Shown piece by piece: positions 29,647 to 60,699 of a stretch of DNA of 64,000 nt (the stretch's first letter is position 1; every line of letters begins with the position of its first letter). A program made the position numbers and the translations under genes. The notes beneath the pieces were generated by a model. The model was not told the origin of the DNA. It saw only the letters and a list, made by a program, of their open reading frames with translations, and searched no databases. The stretch lies in assembly GCA_023630585.1 (NCBI GenBank), contig CM042539.1, positions 28,629,755 through 28,693,754 of the forward strand, written 5' to 3'. This DNA is from Cranoglanis bouderius. Lineage: Eukaryota; Chordata; Actinopteri; Siluriformes; Cranoglanididae.

Positions 29647-30130
29647 CACACACTCACTGACACAAACACACACACACTCACTGACACAAACACACACACA
29701 CACACACTCACACAGTTTTACCAATAAAGTCTGAAATGTACATCATTTACATAGTTGTGTTTATTATTTCTTATGTATATATTCCATATACTTTCATTTT
29801 TATTTTGTCTAATTTTATTTAATTGAACATCTAACAAAATGCAACACAATTTGAATAATTTATAATAATTATTATTTTATTTATTGTACAACATTTTACT
29901 GTTTTTCTTTTCTCCAAAATATTTATTGTCTATTCTATTTAGTTTTTTTAAAATATTTTTTATTCTTTATTCAGTGAGGTTTTTTTTTTTTTTTTACGGC
30001 TCGGTGTCTGCGTCCTGATAAACTCACCTTTGTCCTGATTCTTTTCTTTTCTTTTCTCCTCAGGGCCGAGTATTTAGCCATCACGTCTGAGAGTAAAGAT
30101 AACTGCACCGGCGTGGCTGTGGCCGAGTAA
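15713..30130 (+). CDS. scn1b: voltage-gated sodium channel subunit beta-1, complete, 5 exons
   Basis: Coding exons: 15713-15767, 28086-28252, 28928-29165, 29465-29606, 30064-30130. All introns are GT-AG with matching phases, giving 222 aa (human 218). Beta-1 is a single-pass membrane protein that modulates Nav gating and surface expression and acts as an Ig-type adhesion molecule. Seen in order: a hydrophobic signal peptide (about 1-19), an Ig V domain with cysteines at 26, 45, 48 and 125 (LGCISC and YRCYF), NxS/T sites at 114, 118 and 141, a membrane span (about 164-185, EVMMYVSIIGLQLWLLVEMVY), and the conserved tail AEYLAITSESKDNCTGVAVAE with its signalling tyrosine at 204. Intron 1 is 12.3 kb and full of repeats. 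The start has A at -3. Teleosts keep two co-orthologues (scn1ba, scn1bb); I cannot tell which this is. Linkage to gramd1a supports the name. Confidence 0.97.
16310..16450. repeat. 'GGTTCT' dispersed repeat, second copy
   Basis: 'gggttctttgg', 'ggttctacgtgga', 'ggttctacatagagcctttaagggttcc' resemble the arms at 330-360 and 570-660. Imperfect self-complementarity (GGTTCTACxTAGAxCC) suggests a palindromic, non-coding element. Confidence 0.5.
16486..16700. repeat. dispersed repeat with 'cttgtgggcgtggcctgtc' core
   Basis: The core and the following 'agttctgatgagaaacagtagtagct...catcg' line up with 33,650-33,760. Both are non-coding. The family was not identified. Confidence 0.4.
17312..17510. repeat. 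(GT)n, (TA)n and (GA)n cluster in scn1b intron 1
   Basis: A GT run at about 17,315-17,340 is followed by a short TA run, and GA-rich sequence occupies 17,423-17,490. Open frames here are simple-sequence artefacts. Confidence 0.85.
17700..21417. other. scn1b intron 1, left part, no gene seen
   Basis: Mostly unique AT-rich sequence. Simple repeats: CA at 17,690-17,715, an A-run at 19,262-19,283, TATC near 19,628-19,653 and CA near 19,955-19,975. No exon, RNA gene or transposon is recognised. Enhancers for the neural and cardiac expression expected of this gene could lie here, but nothing in the sequence shows one. Confidence 0.35.
21418..21840 (-). mobile_element. non-autonomous inverted-repeat element, copy 3
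   Basis: Compared with copy 1 the orientation is reversed: 'aggaaaataatcaac...', 'cctcttataccacag', 'ttatagcagctataaacactc', 'ctgacactggagactccttcc', 'gcgtccgccgtacacgtccctgtgaatgagccgttac'. The 89-codon frame inside is not conserved among copies, so it is not a gene. Confidence 0.6.
22039..23463 (+). mobile_element. Tc1/mariner transposon copy A, degenerate
   Basis: The terminal inverted repeats begin CAGTGGGG and end CCCCACTG, flanked by TA at 22,037-22,038 and 23,464-23,465. The inner TIR continues 'gtatttgatcccctgctg...' on one side and its complement on the other. Length is 1,425 bp against about 1.6 kb for intact relatives. A strong internal hairpin lies at about 22,300-22,375 ('gagattaggagcactc' with its complement). 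It is inserted in scn1b intron 1 in the sense direction. Confidence 0.95.
22427..23259 (+). pseudogene. Tc1 transposase, broken (copy A)
   Basis: It starts MAKTKELSKDVRDKIIDLHK (paired-type HTH), and further on shows VRNQPRTTREDLVNDLKAAG, GGGNIMLWGCFSAKGTGQLH and IKGTMDGAMYRQIWGENLLP, ending at FATKY-stop. Lesions: a TAA right after VGAIIR, a small deletion causing a stop after LKFA, and an internal deletion from after SARALKM into the LNDLERIC region. That last deletion removes the second Asp and the Glu of the DDE catalytic triad. It cannot encode an active enzyme. Confidence 0.92.
23464..24459. other. scn1b intron 1 segment with GT repeats
   Basis: Contains GT runs at 24,054-24,072 and 24,098-24,118, a CA/CT run at 24,250-24,300, and an A/G-rich stretch at 23,905-23,960. 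No gene is seen. Confidence 0.4.
24460..24990. repeat. degenerate minisatellite with 'atcctgtcaggttagc' core
   Basis: 'aatcctgtcaggttagct.atg' recurs at about 24,480, 24,555, 24,650, 24,735, 24,875 and 24,955, separated by related but diverged spacers. It is an old tandem array of about 75-130-bp units, later interrupted by a SINE-like insertion. Confidence 0.65.
24803..24871 (+). mobile_element. short SINE-like insertion
   Basis: 'acatttacatttgtagcatttagcagacgcccttatccagagcgacgtacaa' is a phrase I recognise as scattered through teleost genomes. It splits a 'cctgt' of the surrounding array. A reverse-orientation relative lies at about 35,300-35,360. The class (SINE tail or MITE end) is not certain. 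Confidence 0.55.
26690..27345. repeat. 75-bp higher-order tandem array
   Basis: The 75-bp unit containing 'taattaagtgagtaaaatg' starts at 26,881, 26,956, 27,031, 27,106, 27,181 and 27,256: exactly 75-bp steps and virtually identical copies. Each unit is made of about four diverged 15-20-bp subunits of the form 'gagtgaaagctaatctagc'. The left flank, 26,690-26,830, shows the same subunits in unamplified, diverged form. It lies in scn1b intron 1. Confidence 0.92.
28336..28835 (-). mobile_element. non-autonomous inverted-repeat element, copy 4
   Basis: It lies between scn1b exons 2 and 3. Shared blocks: 'gtttttacagagaaaccgcaaagaagcgtaaactcctctgtcc', 'ctgacactggagactccttcc', 'gtgaacgagccgttactatagaaacgataacg' and 'cctgcggtactgtcagagctgctgttatagaaaactaatcaacacc'. 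The last block is the reverse complement of the left end of copies 1 and 7. Confidence 0.65.
29723..29728 (+). terminator. candidate intronic poly(A) signal in scn1b intron 4
   Basis: AATAAA lies 117 nt beyond the exon 4 donor. If intron 4 is retained, the frame stops at once (AGC GCG TGA at 29,602-29,610), and this hexamer would end a short mRNA. The function is inferred. Confidence 0.3.
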
Positions 30131-30184
30131 CACACACTCACACACACTTACACACACTCACACATGGGTACGTTTACCAGCTCT

Positions 30185-30218
<34 letters not shown>

Positions 30219-30235
30219 TTGTATTATTAGTAATA

Positions 30236-30266
<31 letters not shown>

Positions 30267-30336
30267 TTTACAGCATTATTCATTATTATTTTCATAGTTA
30301 AAAATGATTTTAAAATATATTATATTATATCAAATA

Positions 30337-31170
30337 TACACACACCGATCAGCCATAACATTAAAACCACCATGAAGGCGTGTACTTGGTCTGCAGCAAT
30401 GTTTAGGTAGGTGGTACGTGTCAAAATAACATCCGCATGAGTGCCAGGACCCACGGTTTCCCAGCAGAACATTGCCCAGAGCATCACACTTCCTCCGCCA
30501 GCTCGCCTTCTTCCCATAGTGCATCCTGGTGCCGTCTCTTCCCCAGGTAAGCGACGCACACGACGCACCCACATGATGTAAAAGAAAACCTGATTCATCA
30601 GACCAGACCACCTTCTTCCATTGCTCCATGGTCCAGTTCTGATGCTCACGTGCCCATTGTAGGAGCTTTCGGTGGTGTACAGGGGTCAGCATGGGCTCTC
30701 TGACCGGTCTGCAGCTACGCAGCTCCATACGCAGCAAGCTGTGATGCTCGTGTGTGTTCTGACTCCTTTCTATCAGAGCCAGCATGAACTTTTTCAGCAG
30801 TTTGTGCTATGCTACAGGAGCTCTCCTGTGTGATCGGACCAGACCAGACCAGACCGGGTCACCGGTTGTCCTTCCTTGGACCACTTTTGGTAGGTACTAA
30901 CCCCTGCACACCGGGAACACCCCACAAAACCTGCTGTTTTGGAGATGCTCTGACCCAGTCGTCTAACCATCACAATCTGGCCCTTGTCAGAGTCGCTCAG
31001 ATCCTTACGCTTGCCCATTTTTCCTGCTTCCAACACATCAACTTCGAGACCTGACTGTTCACCTGCTGCCTAATATCTCCCACCCCTCGACAGGTGCCAC
31101 TGTAACGAGATAATCGACGTTAATCGCTTCAGCTGTCAGTGGTTTTAATGTTATGGCTGATCGGTGTATA
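30337..31170 (-). mobile_element. second Tc1-like family, internally deleted copy
   Basis: The ends are inverted repeats containing CCGATCAGCCATAACATTAA (plus strand at 30,345; complement at about 31,145-31,165). Minus-strand transposase remnants: an N-terminal helix-turn-helix part MGKRKDLSDSDKGQIVMVRR (30,812-31,036), then, in another frame, REHQNWTMEQWKKVVWSDESGF (30,330-30,785) with the first catalytic Asp in VVWSDES. The C-terminal third with the other acidic residues is missing. At about 830 bp it is shorter than intact Tc1 elements (about 1.2-1.6 kb). It lies just 3' of scn1b, antisense to it. Confidence 0.85.
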
Positions 31171-31299
31171 TAATTGATATGTTATAAAATCTAAAATAAA
31201 TGAAAATAAATATAATAATTATAAAAGAAAAATATTTTTAACTGATAAATTAACCTCTCTGACCTTGGGTTGATTTTCAGGGGCATAAATTCACCATGG

Positions 31300-31965
31300 A
31301 GAAGACCTTCACCTGATTTATCTCCACCTGATTTACCTTCACCTGATTTATCTCCACCTGATTTACCTTCACCATGGCGATGACCTTCACCTGGTTTATC
31401 TCCACCTGGTTTACCTTCACCTGGGTTATCTCCTCCTGATTTATCTCCACCTGGTTTATCTCCACCTGGTTTACCTTCACCTGGGTTATCTCCTCCTGAT
31501 TTATCTCCACCTGATTTACCTTCACCTGATTTATCTCCATCTGATTTACCTTCACCATGGCGATGACCTTCACCTAATTTATCTTCACCTGGTTTACCTT
31601 CACCTGGGTTATCTCCTCCCGGTTTATCTCCACCTGGTTTACCTTCACCATGGCCATGACCTTCACATGGGTTATCTCCTCCTGATTTATCTCCACCTGG
31701 TTTATCTCCACCTGGTTTACCTTCACCATGGCCATGACCTTCACATGGGTTATCTCCTCCTGATTTATCTCCACCTGGTTTACCTTCACCATGGCCATGA
31801 CCTTCACATGGGTTATCTCCTCCTGATTTATCTTCACCTGGGTTATCTCCTCCTGATTTATCTCCACCTGGTTTATCTCCTCCTGGTTTATCTCCACCTG
31901 GTTTACATTCACCATGGCCATGACCTTCACATGGGTTATCTCCTCCTGATTTATCTCTGCCTTGG
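31300..31965. repeat. 15-bp minisatellite, about 40 copies, with an open frame
   Basis: Units such as 'ggtttatctccacct', 'gatttaccttcacct' and 'gggttatctcctcct' (15 bp) alternate with 'ccatggccatgaccttcacat' inserts to give a larger repeated block. Since the period is a multiple of three, all frames stay open. The minus strand has 296 codons (31,191-32,081) of PGGDK / SGGDK / PGEGK / GHGHGEGK repeats. No splice context, signal peptide or homologous domain is seen, so I annotate it as a repeat, not as a gene. Confidence 0.85.
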
Positions 31966-33619
31966 TCCCTGAAATCCATGCCTCCTTCCTCCCAGGCTGT
32001 AACAGACAGGCACATGGACGTGTGTTTTTGTGCAGTCACACGGCAGCGTTTCATTTCACAGAAGAGCCCTGAATAGTGCACTGAGGTACAGAGATGTACA
32101 GATTGAACGCACAGCGGGGGCTCGGACTAATAAACAAATAAATAAAATAAAATAAATACAATTAAAATAAATATATATCTGATATAAGAGCACAGCATGA
32201 ATAAATGTATAAGTCACACAGTAGAGCTGTATTAACACGAGCTGTACATATTTACCTGAACTCTTTCTTCTTTTCTTTCTTTTCCACACACGGAGTTTAT
32301 ATGCAAGCGTACGGAAGTGTTCATGAGCATCAGAAACGTTAACGGTCTTTACTCAACCGTATGAAGACGACACGTTAAACGCCGAGTTTATAAACGTGAA
32401 TGAATGCTAACAACGTGATGCTAATGGAGCTAACCTCGCGCTACATGCTACGTGTTAAAGAGATACTTCATATTTGAAACCAAGGCTAGCGACGAATGAA
32501 AGCCAACGCTGCGACTTACTTAGCATCACCGTTGTGAATTAGCTTGAATAAGAATAAAGAATGGCTAGCCACGTTAGCATATTTAAGACTGTATAATTAT
32601 TTAATTATAATCATAATCATGTGTGTTAAATGACAGAAACAATAAATAACATCAAACAGAAATGTTAGAAAAGAGAATGTGACGAGAAATGCAAACGCTA
32701 ACAGCATGATGCTAACGCCTCAGTCCATTTACCTCTCTTAAAGGGATATTTCAACCTCATGAAACGTTAGCGAAGGCTAAAAACGGCTAACAAACGAAAA
32801 GCTGTAGAATTACAATCGTAAATTTTTTTTTTTTCCAGCTCGGATATCTTGATTCTCGATTTGCATAAAGCTGAACTGTTAGCGATTCACAGCAGCTAAC
32901 ACAACACTAATGCTAATAACATTAGGCTAACGCATGCTAATGCAGCTGAACTCGGTCCAGTCCAGTTAGCTCAGTCGTGTGTAAAAGCTTTATGGGCTAA
33001 AACAATTGACGGTTAGCACTGCCAGCTAGCACGTTATCATTTATCAAGTTAGCTTGACCTTGACCATGGTTTAACTATCCCTTTAATCATGTTTTCAGAT
33101 TTGTGTGACGTTATAAAGCACATTACAAAAAAATAAAAATAAATAAAAAAATAATAAAAATAAATAAATAAATCTTGAGCAGCTAGCATCTAGCAGTTAG
33201 TGATTAGCATAAAGCTACAACCTGCCAGTTCTCTCAGTGGATATAAAGGGAACCTTCAGTAAGGTGTGTATGAAGGTAAAGTGTAACGCTAATAATGTTA
33301 GCTGTGTAAAATCTGACGAAAGGACACAAAGCTGCATGACACTGAGGTGTGAAATGTTTTATTCGTGTCTGTAAGTCTGTATGCGAGACTTTTTTTCTGC
33401 ATGAAACGTTCCGGTATGAAGTTAAAAATAAATAAATAAAATAAAGCATAAAATGATCTTGATGATGTTAAAGCGGTTCGGTGTTGGTCCCAGCGCTGTA
33501 ACACTGCCCCACCCTCACTGCCTTCACACACACACACACACACACACACGCTAGGCTTGTGCTGATAACGAGTTAATGACTCTCCTCAACCTGTTCACCT
33601 GCGTCCAGCTGTTTAGCCT

Positions 33620-33850
33620 CGCTAGCATTTTGTTTTCCCGCTTGAAATCTGTCGCTTGTGGGCGTGGCCTGTCAAGCATTTTACTGTAGTTCGGATGATG
33701 AACATTAGCAGCTGTACGTAGCTACTAAACATCGCACTAATCGGTCTCAGCTCGGATTAGCGGAGCGAGCTAACTGTACTAGCTACGCGCGCGCGCGCGC
33801 TCCCCGGCGGCACCAGCGGTCTCTGCTACTTCCTTCCGAGATTCATCTTT
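33620..33850. repeat. dispersed repeat, partner of 16,486-16,700
   Basis: It shares 'gcttgtgggcgtggcctgtc', 'agttc.gatgatgaacattagcagctgtacgtagct' and 'catcg'. It is non-coding, with undefined ends. Confidence 0.4.
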
Positions 33851-34408
33851 CTTCCTAACGTCTCTGTAGACGTTTACCGGTAATAAGAGGGTCGTGTACG
33901 ATCGCGGTTGCTAGGCACCAAGCGTAAACCTAGCTAATGTCTGTTGGGGAAAACAAAACAAAAACTAAACACGAATAAGCGTAGCTAGTTAGCCAGGAGC
34001 TAGGTGACTGACTAACTAACTGAAACTAGCTATAAGTAACAATAACTGGTTATCGGCACACGCAGAACAAACAAACACGACACTGCGAGTTTTCTAGCCG
34101 AAGCGAAACCGATCCCGGTCTCAGTCTCTGCACGATCGCACGATAAACGCTGACGTCACTTCCTCATGGTGGGAATAAACAACGCCTGAAATGTTCCTCG
34201 TGTCCTCCATGATTCCCTCGGCACTACAGTCTCGAAGGAGCTCCTCACTCACAGTGCTAACGCTGCTAATGTCCGACCGAACGTAATGGGACTGGCTCAC
34301 CGCTTTCTGCCTGTCAATCATTATTAGCAGCGTTAGCATGATCGTTGATGTTCTCCTTTTAAAGATATTAGCTGTTTTTAGTGCTAATACTAAATGAGTG
34401 TTGGGCTG

Positions 34409-34456
<48 letters not shown>

Positions 34457-34895
34457 AAACGAACGTATGCACTTAACGAATGAATGAAAATGTTGCTTGC
34501 CAAATAAATAAAGAACAAACTATGATGAATAATTAAAGGGTCTCTGTGTATTTTCATTTCTTTGCAGGGTTTCGCTAAGCTAGCCGATCTCTACTTTGCG
34601 TAGGAGCTCCTCATTTTACGGCCGGGGTTCGCTGGTACGAGTTATCATTTAATAACACAACAAGAAGACTCTCCTTTTGAATGAATTGAGACGACGGAGG
34701 AGCCAATCGCGTCTCAGTATTTTCGTAAAGTTGTGTGTAAATGTTTGCGTAATGTTTGCCAAACCAAACTTTTTTTTTTTTTTTTTTTTACAAACGTTTC
34801 CGTAACGCTGATTGTCTTCGTACTCGCGTGCGTATGATGATCACGTGTAAAGTGTAAAGCACGTACCTGACGCCTCATTTGCATGTAGTGACGCC

Positions 34896-35036
34896 CACAA
34901 AACTCCATAAAAGGTAAAGTGCACAGAGAGCTGGGAGCTCGAAATGAGCGCTCAGGGTAAAAGACTGAAAAACAGAAGTGGAAGTTATTTTCACTCACCT
35001 ACATACGTCAATATAAATATTTTGATAATATATAAT

Positions 35037-35060
<24 letters not shown>
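34896..35060. repeat. dispersed repeat, second of the pair with 9,275-9,430
   Basis: 'aactccataaaaggtaaagtg', 'gaaatgagcgctcaggg', 'aaacagaagtggaagttattttcactcacctacatac' are in the same order as in the psmc4 intron copy. Confidence 0.6.
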
Positions 35061-35068
<8 letters not shown>

Positions 35069-35289
35069 GACAGACCCATCTTCCGTTTATACACCGCTGT
35101 TTCTTTTATGATAACTGAATGATTCGTTTTATTTCTCTTAATTTACGGTGTGTGTCGACTCGCTTAATTTCTTTTTTGCATTCTTTAATTAAAGCCATTA
35201 AAGTAAAGCGTCTGGTTTTGACTAAATGTTCTGGATGGAGCTCCGAGTCCCCGAGCGAGTGAACTAGCATGAGGACGTGTTTCTGATCG

Positions 35290-35362
35290 ACACTGTAAAG
35301 CTCTTCTGTAAGTGGCTCTGGATAACGGCGTCGGCTAAAGGCCGTAAACGTGTAATAAACAT
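35290..35362 (-). mobile_element. short SINE-like fragment, reverse orientation
   Basis: 'taagtggctctggataacggcgtcggctaaaggccgtaaacgtg' is the diverged reverse complement of the insertion at 24,803-24,871. Confidence 0.5.
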
Positions 35363-38046
35363 AAACAGTTTATTCCGGATATAAAATCGCGGTAATCCGT
35401 GCAGATTATATGATCTGAAGTCGATCAGGTCGAGGTTTACGTTAGTCGGCGTTCTGATGCGTAGATGTTCACACACTCAGGAGCACGAGCAGGACGCCAA
35501 CGTTTTTCTGAATTTATGGCATTTTCATAAAAAAAAACAAATTTGTTGTGTAAACGCTCGTACTAACGATTTACGAATAAATCTTTTCATAATGAGGACT
35601 TTTTGGGAAAAAAAACAAAACAAAAACAAACTCGGAACACACTGCTTCATTTTCCCAAAGTTTCTAGTTTTATTTCTTTTGACATCCAGATCAGATCTTT
35701 ACAGCAAAATCGTACTTCCTCCTCCGCGCTAACGCAAATAAATAAGAGAGGGAAGGAAGGAGGAGTAAAAGAGTGATGTGAAAGGAGGAGTGCAGGATGA
35801 GGAACAGCAGTAACAGATATCATCACTAAAAAAAAAAAATAAAAAAATACACAACACACACACAGCAGGTAAAATTGTACAAAAACAACACAAAGTGTGA
35901 AATTCAGAGAGACACACAGCGGGGGGACGTCCCTTTGAGCCCGAGCTCCGTTTGGTCCTCAGAGTTTAAACAGCAACATAAATATTAAAATGTGTGTGTG
36001 TGTGTGTACTTTCAGATGGTCGCATCTACAGCAGGCGTGTGCCGATATGTTTACACACTGCATTAATCACGGGTTACGATATTTTACAGTTCTGTCCGAA
36101 CCCGACACCTATCCGGGGTGTTGGCATGTTACCATGGCGACAGTGAAGAACAACCGAAGTTAGTTTATTAATATCGCTCAAATCCATTTAAATTCTTCAG
36201 CTATTCTGTGTAAAAGATGGTGTGGGGATTCCGTAAAACTGGGTGATGGAAATTTTCCCAGACGTTTTTGTTTTCTTTTTATCGTTTCATCGAAGCTACG
36301 TTATGTCGTTAACGATCTGTCTCACTCTCTCTCTTACTGTGGCTGCCGGCAGCCAATCAGAGCAGACCTGCCGAGAGAAACGGTTGCGATTGGTTAAACA
36401 CCGCGACCCACTAAATAAACAGAGAAGAGGCGGGGCTTATCACACTTTCCGTTCAATAAAAAAAATTTTTTTTTTAAGTTTGCGGTTTTCACACAGAAAC
36501 TGGGATCAGTTTTTGTTTTTAACGTTTATATAATTAAAATTAGATCAAAAATACGTCAAATTTTAGATTTTGTTTTTACAAACTGCTGCTTTTACTTAAT
36601 GTTTGACAAACTTTAATCATAAAGAGAGGATATTTCAGAAAGAAAACATTTATTGCATTTACAGTGTGTCTCATTTGTGATTCTGTCCTTCGTGTCAAGA
36701 AAAGATCAGATTCAGCGTACGTGCGATGTCTTTAAATCAGACGTCCGATTGTAACGAAGATCCGACAGATATTTGCTCGGACATCTGGACATCTGGCACC
36801 TCTGCGACAACCCGGTCGTAAATCCTGCTGGCGCTCGAGAAGCAGAACGTGGCGATACTTCCGGGTGAATATCGTGATGTGTCGTATAACCGATGATCGA
36901 CACACGCCTGCAGGTCTACAGTAACCCTGATCACTTCAAGTCTTGATCCAATAAAATACAACGATAATGACAGAAGAGTGCACACGCCGAGCGACTCGGA
37001 CACACTCCTCAGTGTAACGTCAAATAAATATAATACTTAGAGAAAGAGAGAGAGAGAGATACAAAAATTAAAATAATAATAATTAAAATAAAACAAGGTC
37101 TGAAATGAACTTTTGTCTCACTGTTGTCCGTATATTAATCAATTAAAATATTTCTTTTTAAATGTATTAAAATGTTTATTAACATTCGTGAGAAACTGTA
37201 AAAGTTTACAAGTAACTCTGAGTCTCGACGCAACATTGATTTCTGCCCAAAAATCTACAGGAGTTTATGATTACTGTAGTTATGTAAAGTCTGATTTCTG
37301 CTGCAGCGCCTCCTTGTGGACTGGAGGACTGAATTCCCTTCGGATATAAAATAATTGAAGATATAAATGCCTGCTCTCGTATCCGTGACGTCTCGTTTTC
37401 TGGAAAAGCGCAGAGATGTACGCTTGTAGCTCTTCGTTGAGTCGCTCTTGTGGGCGGGGTTATGCAAATCAATTTTTACAACAGACACTTGTGATAATTA
37501 GGTTACATCCCACACACAGTGTTGTGTTGAAATGTATACTTGATTGACGGGTTTTTACGGACGCTCTGGCAGGAGGCGGAGTTAATTTCAGACCTTGTTA
37601 CTGAGTGTTTTTTTACAGGCAGCTCTGCGTCTCATGATAAATATCACACATTTCCCCGGCATGATTATTGCTGTTGTGGTCGTGATCCTGCTTCCCGTCG
37701 CTCACACACACACACACACACAAACGACGAGATACTCATTCAGTCCGAGAAATAAATACTGAAGCGGTCGATCGCACCGTCTCTCAAGTTCCAATTGTTC
37801 AGCTGAAAAACTGAAGCATGTTGCAGCTGAGCATTCTGGGTAATCATTAAACAGTGATGAAGTGATCTGCTGAAGGAAGATAAAACTTCAGTCTGTAGAT
37901 GAGGAGGGGGCAGGGTCTGTGACCTCCGACCCCAGAAGAACAGGAAGAAGCTCTGAAGAACGAGGGCCCGCCTCTTCCATTTAAAACTGTGTGTGTGTGT
38001 GTGTGTGTGTTTATGGACAGACACATAGAGACAGGGAGGTTAAAGA

Positions 38047-38047
38047 G

Positions 38048-38126
<79 letters not shown>
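38047..38126. repeat. (GA)n microsatellite
   Basis: About 78 bp of GA repeat with few interruptions, followed by about 170 bp of purine-rich sequence. Confidence 0.95.
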
Positions 38127-38127
<1 letters not shown>

Positions 38128-38422
38128 AGAGAACGAGCCAGACGTAGCGGGTGAGAGGGAGAAATAAAAGAGAGGGAATGAATCAGAGACAGAATCAGAG
38201 TCAGAATGATAAAAAAGAGAAAGTGAGAAGAAGAAGAAAAAAGAAGAGAGAAAGGGGGAGACGGAAAACAGGAAGACAAAAGAAGGAAGAGAGAGACAGT
38301 ATTCGGTAACATTCACACACACACACACGTTTGTGTAACAGTGATTCAGTGGTGGTCGTGTTGCCCCTTTTGAACATCACACAGGAGTGAACAGTTTGGC
38401 TCTGTCCCAAACCACCACTGAT

Positions 38423-38428
38423 TTATTG
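38423..38428 (-). terminator. candidate poly(A) signal of gramd1a
   Basis: A minus-strand AATAAA about 360 nt after the gramd1a stop. This 3' UTR would include the 38,440-38,612 minisatellite and a GT run. Confidence 0.35.
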
Positions 38429-38439
38429 CTTTAGTGAGT

Positions 38440-38612
38440 AAGGGTTCAGGGTGTAGGCTGTAGGGTTCAGGGTTCAGGGTGTAGGCTGTAGGGTTCAGGG
38501 TGTAGGCTGTAGGGCTCAGGGTTCAGGGTGTAGGCTGTAGGGTTCAGGGTTCATGGTGTAGGCTGTAGGGTTCAGGGTTCAGGGTGTAGGCTGTAGGGTT
38601 CAGGGTTCAGGG
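38440..38612. repeat. 'gggttca/gggtgtaggctgta' minisatellite
   Basis: Blocks 'gtagggttcagggttcagggtgtaggct' (28 bp) and shorter 21-bp variants repeat about six times. The phrase 'ttcaggg' resembles a degenerate telomere heptamer, but the period and the interruptions fit an ordinary minisatellite. It probably lies in the gramd1a 3' UTR. Confidence 0.85.
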
Positions 38613-38725
38613 TGCAAGGGAAGGCAGCGCTGCATTCACAGTTAGTCACAGTGGGAGGGGCTGAGCATTCTGGGTAATTTTACCCAATCACATGATCACA
38701 GTCCACTGATCAGAGAACGGTCAGA

Positions 38726-38772
<47 letters not shown>

Positions 38773-38786
38773 CGTGTGTGTGTGTG

Positions 38787-59144
<20,358 letters not shown>

Positions 59145-60664
59145 TTCGCGTGTGTTTATAAATCCTCCTTTGCTTCGGAGAGAGTGCTTCGCCGAGTGAC
59201 TCAGGCTTTTAAAACCAAGTCCGTTTCAAACCACACTCGATTGCGAGGCGTCATCGTGGCACCGCTTGCAAAATCGGTGGTTTCCTTTAGCGCGCTGCAA
59301 CACGGCACGGACCGCTACAACATACCACTCCTTTTAATTAGCTATTTACAAATCATATATGATTCAGAAATCGAACGTGTTTCTGCTGCAAGTCTTCAGT
59401 CCGTGTCTCCGAAATATCCTCCATCGTCCCTCACACGCTGCGCTTTGTGATCAGTGAAGTCCTGAGGAGAGGAGAAACTTTTCAAAAAAAAAAAAAAAAC
59501 AACAAAAAAAAAAACATCTTTTTCTTTTCTTAAATCATCGCCTGGATATAAAGGCAAGGTTGGAGTGATTTTATTGAAGGTGAGAGAGGTGACCCAGACC
59601 CCTGATCAGCCGTAAAGCTTAAACATCTAAACAGCTTCAACATTTCTTAGACCGACCTCAAGACATTCACAATAAAGTCAAAAAAAAGAAAAAAAAAAAA
59701 AGAAACATCAACCAAACAACCGAAACAATAAATAAAATGGACTGTAATACAATACTGTGAATCCTTTACGCTTTAGTTCTTCATCGTGCGTCGTTACGGA
59801 AACAGCGTGTTCACGACGTGACTCGGCCGCCCTACCGAGCGCCTTCCTGAAGTTCAACTTCACCTGCGGAGGTTTGTGCAGAAGCGAGTTGTAATGTCAG
59901 GTTTATGTTGTGTAAATGTCTGATTAATCTCATATATGTGTATAGGACGATGAGTGAATTAAACCCGTTTCGGTTTACCGCTGTTCGTTCACTGTTCAGC
60001 TTCAGCTCACGCGGCTTAAGCGGATCAATCCCCGGGATTATTGACTACGACTGGATTATTTCAAACACTAGAACTTTTCTTTCTAGATTTTTCTTCTTCA
60101 AAAAATCTTGCCTTGTCGACAAAATGATGGCGGTCACGTCCTAGGCAGCGTATTTAACTCCCACGTACTGAAATTCCTGAAACAGCAAACGATCTTTGCG
60201 TTAGTTGATTAAATTATTCTTTTTTTTTGTTTTAAATCTGTATCTTAGAAACCTTAATTATTCAATTATTAATCGTCACTAATCATTACTTATGACATGC
60301 GATTGAGACACAGAGAAGACTGATGAGATTAAACCTCTTGATCCTGACGGTGATCTCGTCACTGCTGGTGCGTTGGTGCGTTAGTTTGAACGCCGAGCGT
60401 GGGAAAGACGTGCAAACCTGACGTCAAAAGTACATTCTTATACGTCCAACCAAATACCTGAGATATAAATATTAACGCTGGGCGTGAGAAAGACGAGCAG
60501 GGATGCGGCCTGTGGTTTCAGCTCTGAGATACTGATCAAAGATAAAAACTGATATCGTGACAATGTGATTAGACCTCGGTGTCTTGTCTCGTCTTACCAG
60601 ATGAAAAGCGCTTAAAAAAAAAAACGAATAACAAAAACACAATATATATACTCATATAACCAGG

Positions 60665-60699
<35 letters not shown>

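Larger units (their letters stand above)
32082..38040. other. gene-free region between scn1b and gramd1a
   Basis: AT-rich sequence rich in 'gctagc/ttagc' words. Contents: a GC-alternating tract at 33,786-33,800, CA runs at 33,525-33,549 and 34,412-34,454, a T-run at 34,771-34,790, an ATA run at 35,040-35,068, and the dispersed repeats listed separately. The frames at 36,737-37,003 (-) and 36,243-36,533 (+) lack splice sites or family resemblance. Nothing else is recognised. Confidence 0.4.

Noticed and set aside
36737..37003. Minus frame of 88 codons with varied composition (YSPGSIATFCFSSASRIYDR)
   Set aside because: It looks more protein-like than most, but I see no acceptor or donor in phase, no homologue I recognise and no poly(A) signal in order. 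Left unannotated.
38440..38612. Interstitial telomere-like sequence
   Set aside because: 'ttcaggg' only resembles TTAGGG; the true period is 21-28 bp with 'tgtaggctg' spacers, an ordinary minisatellite.
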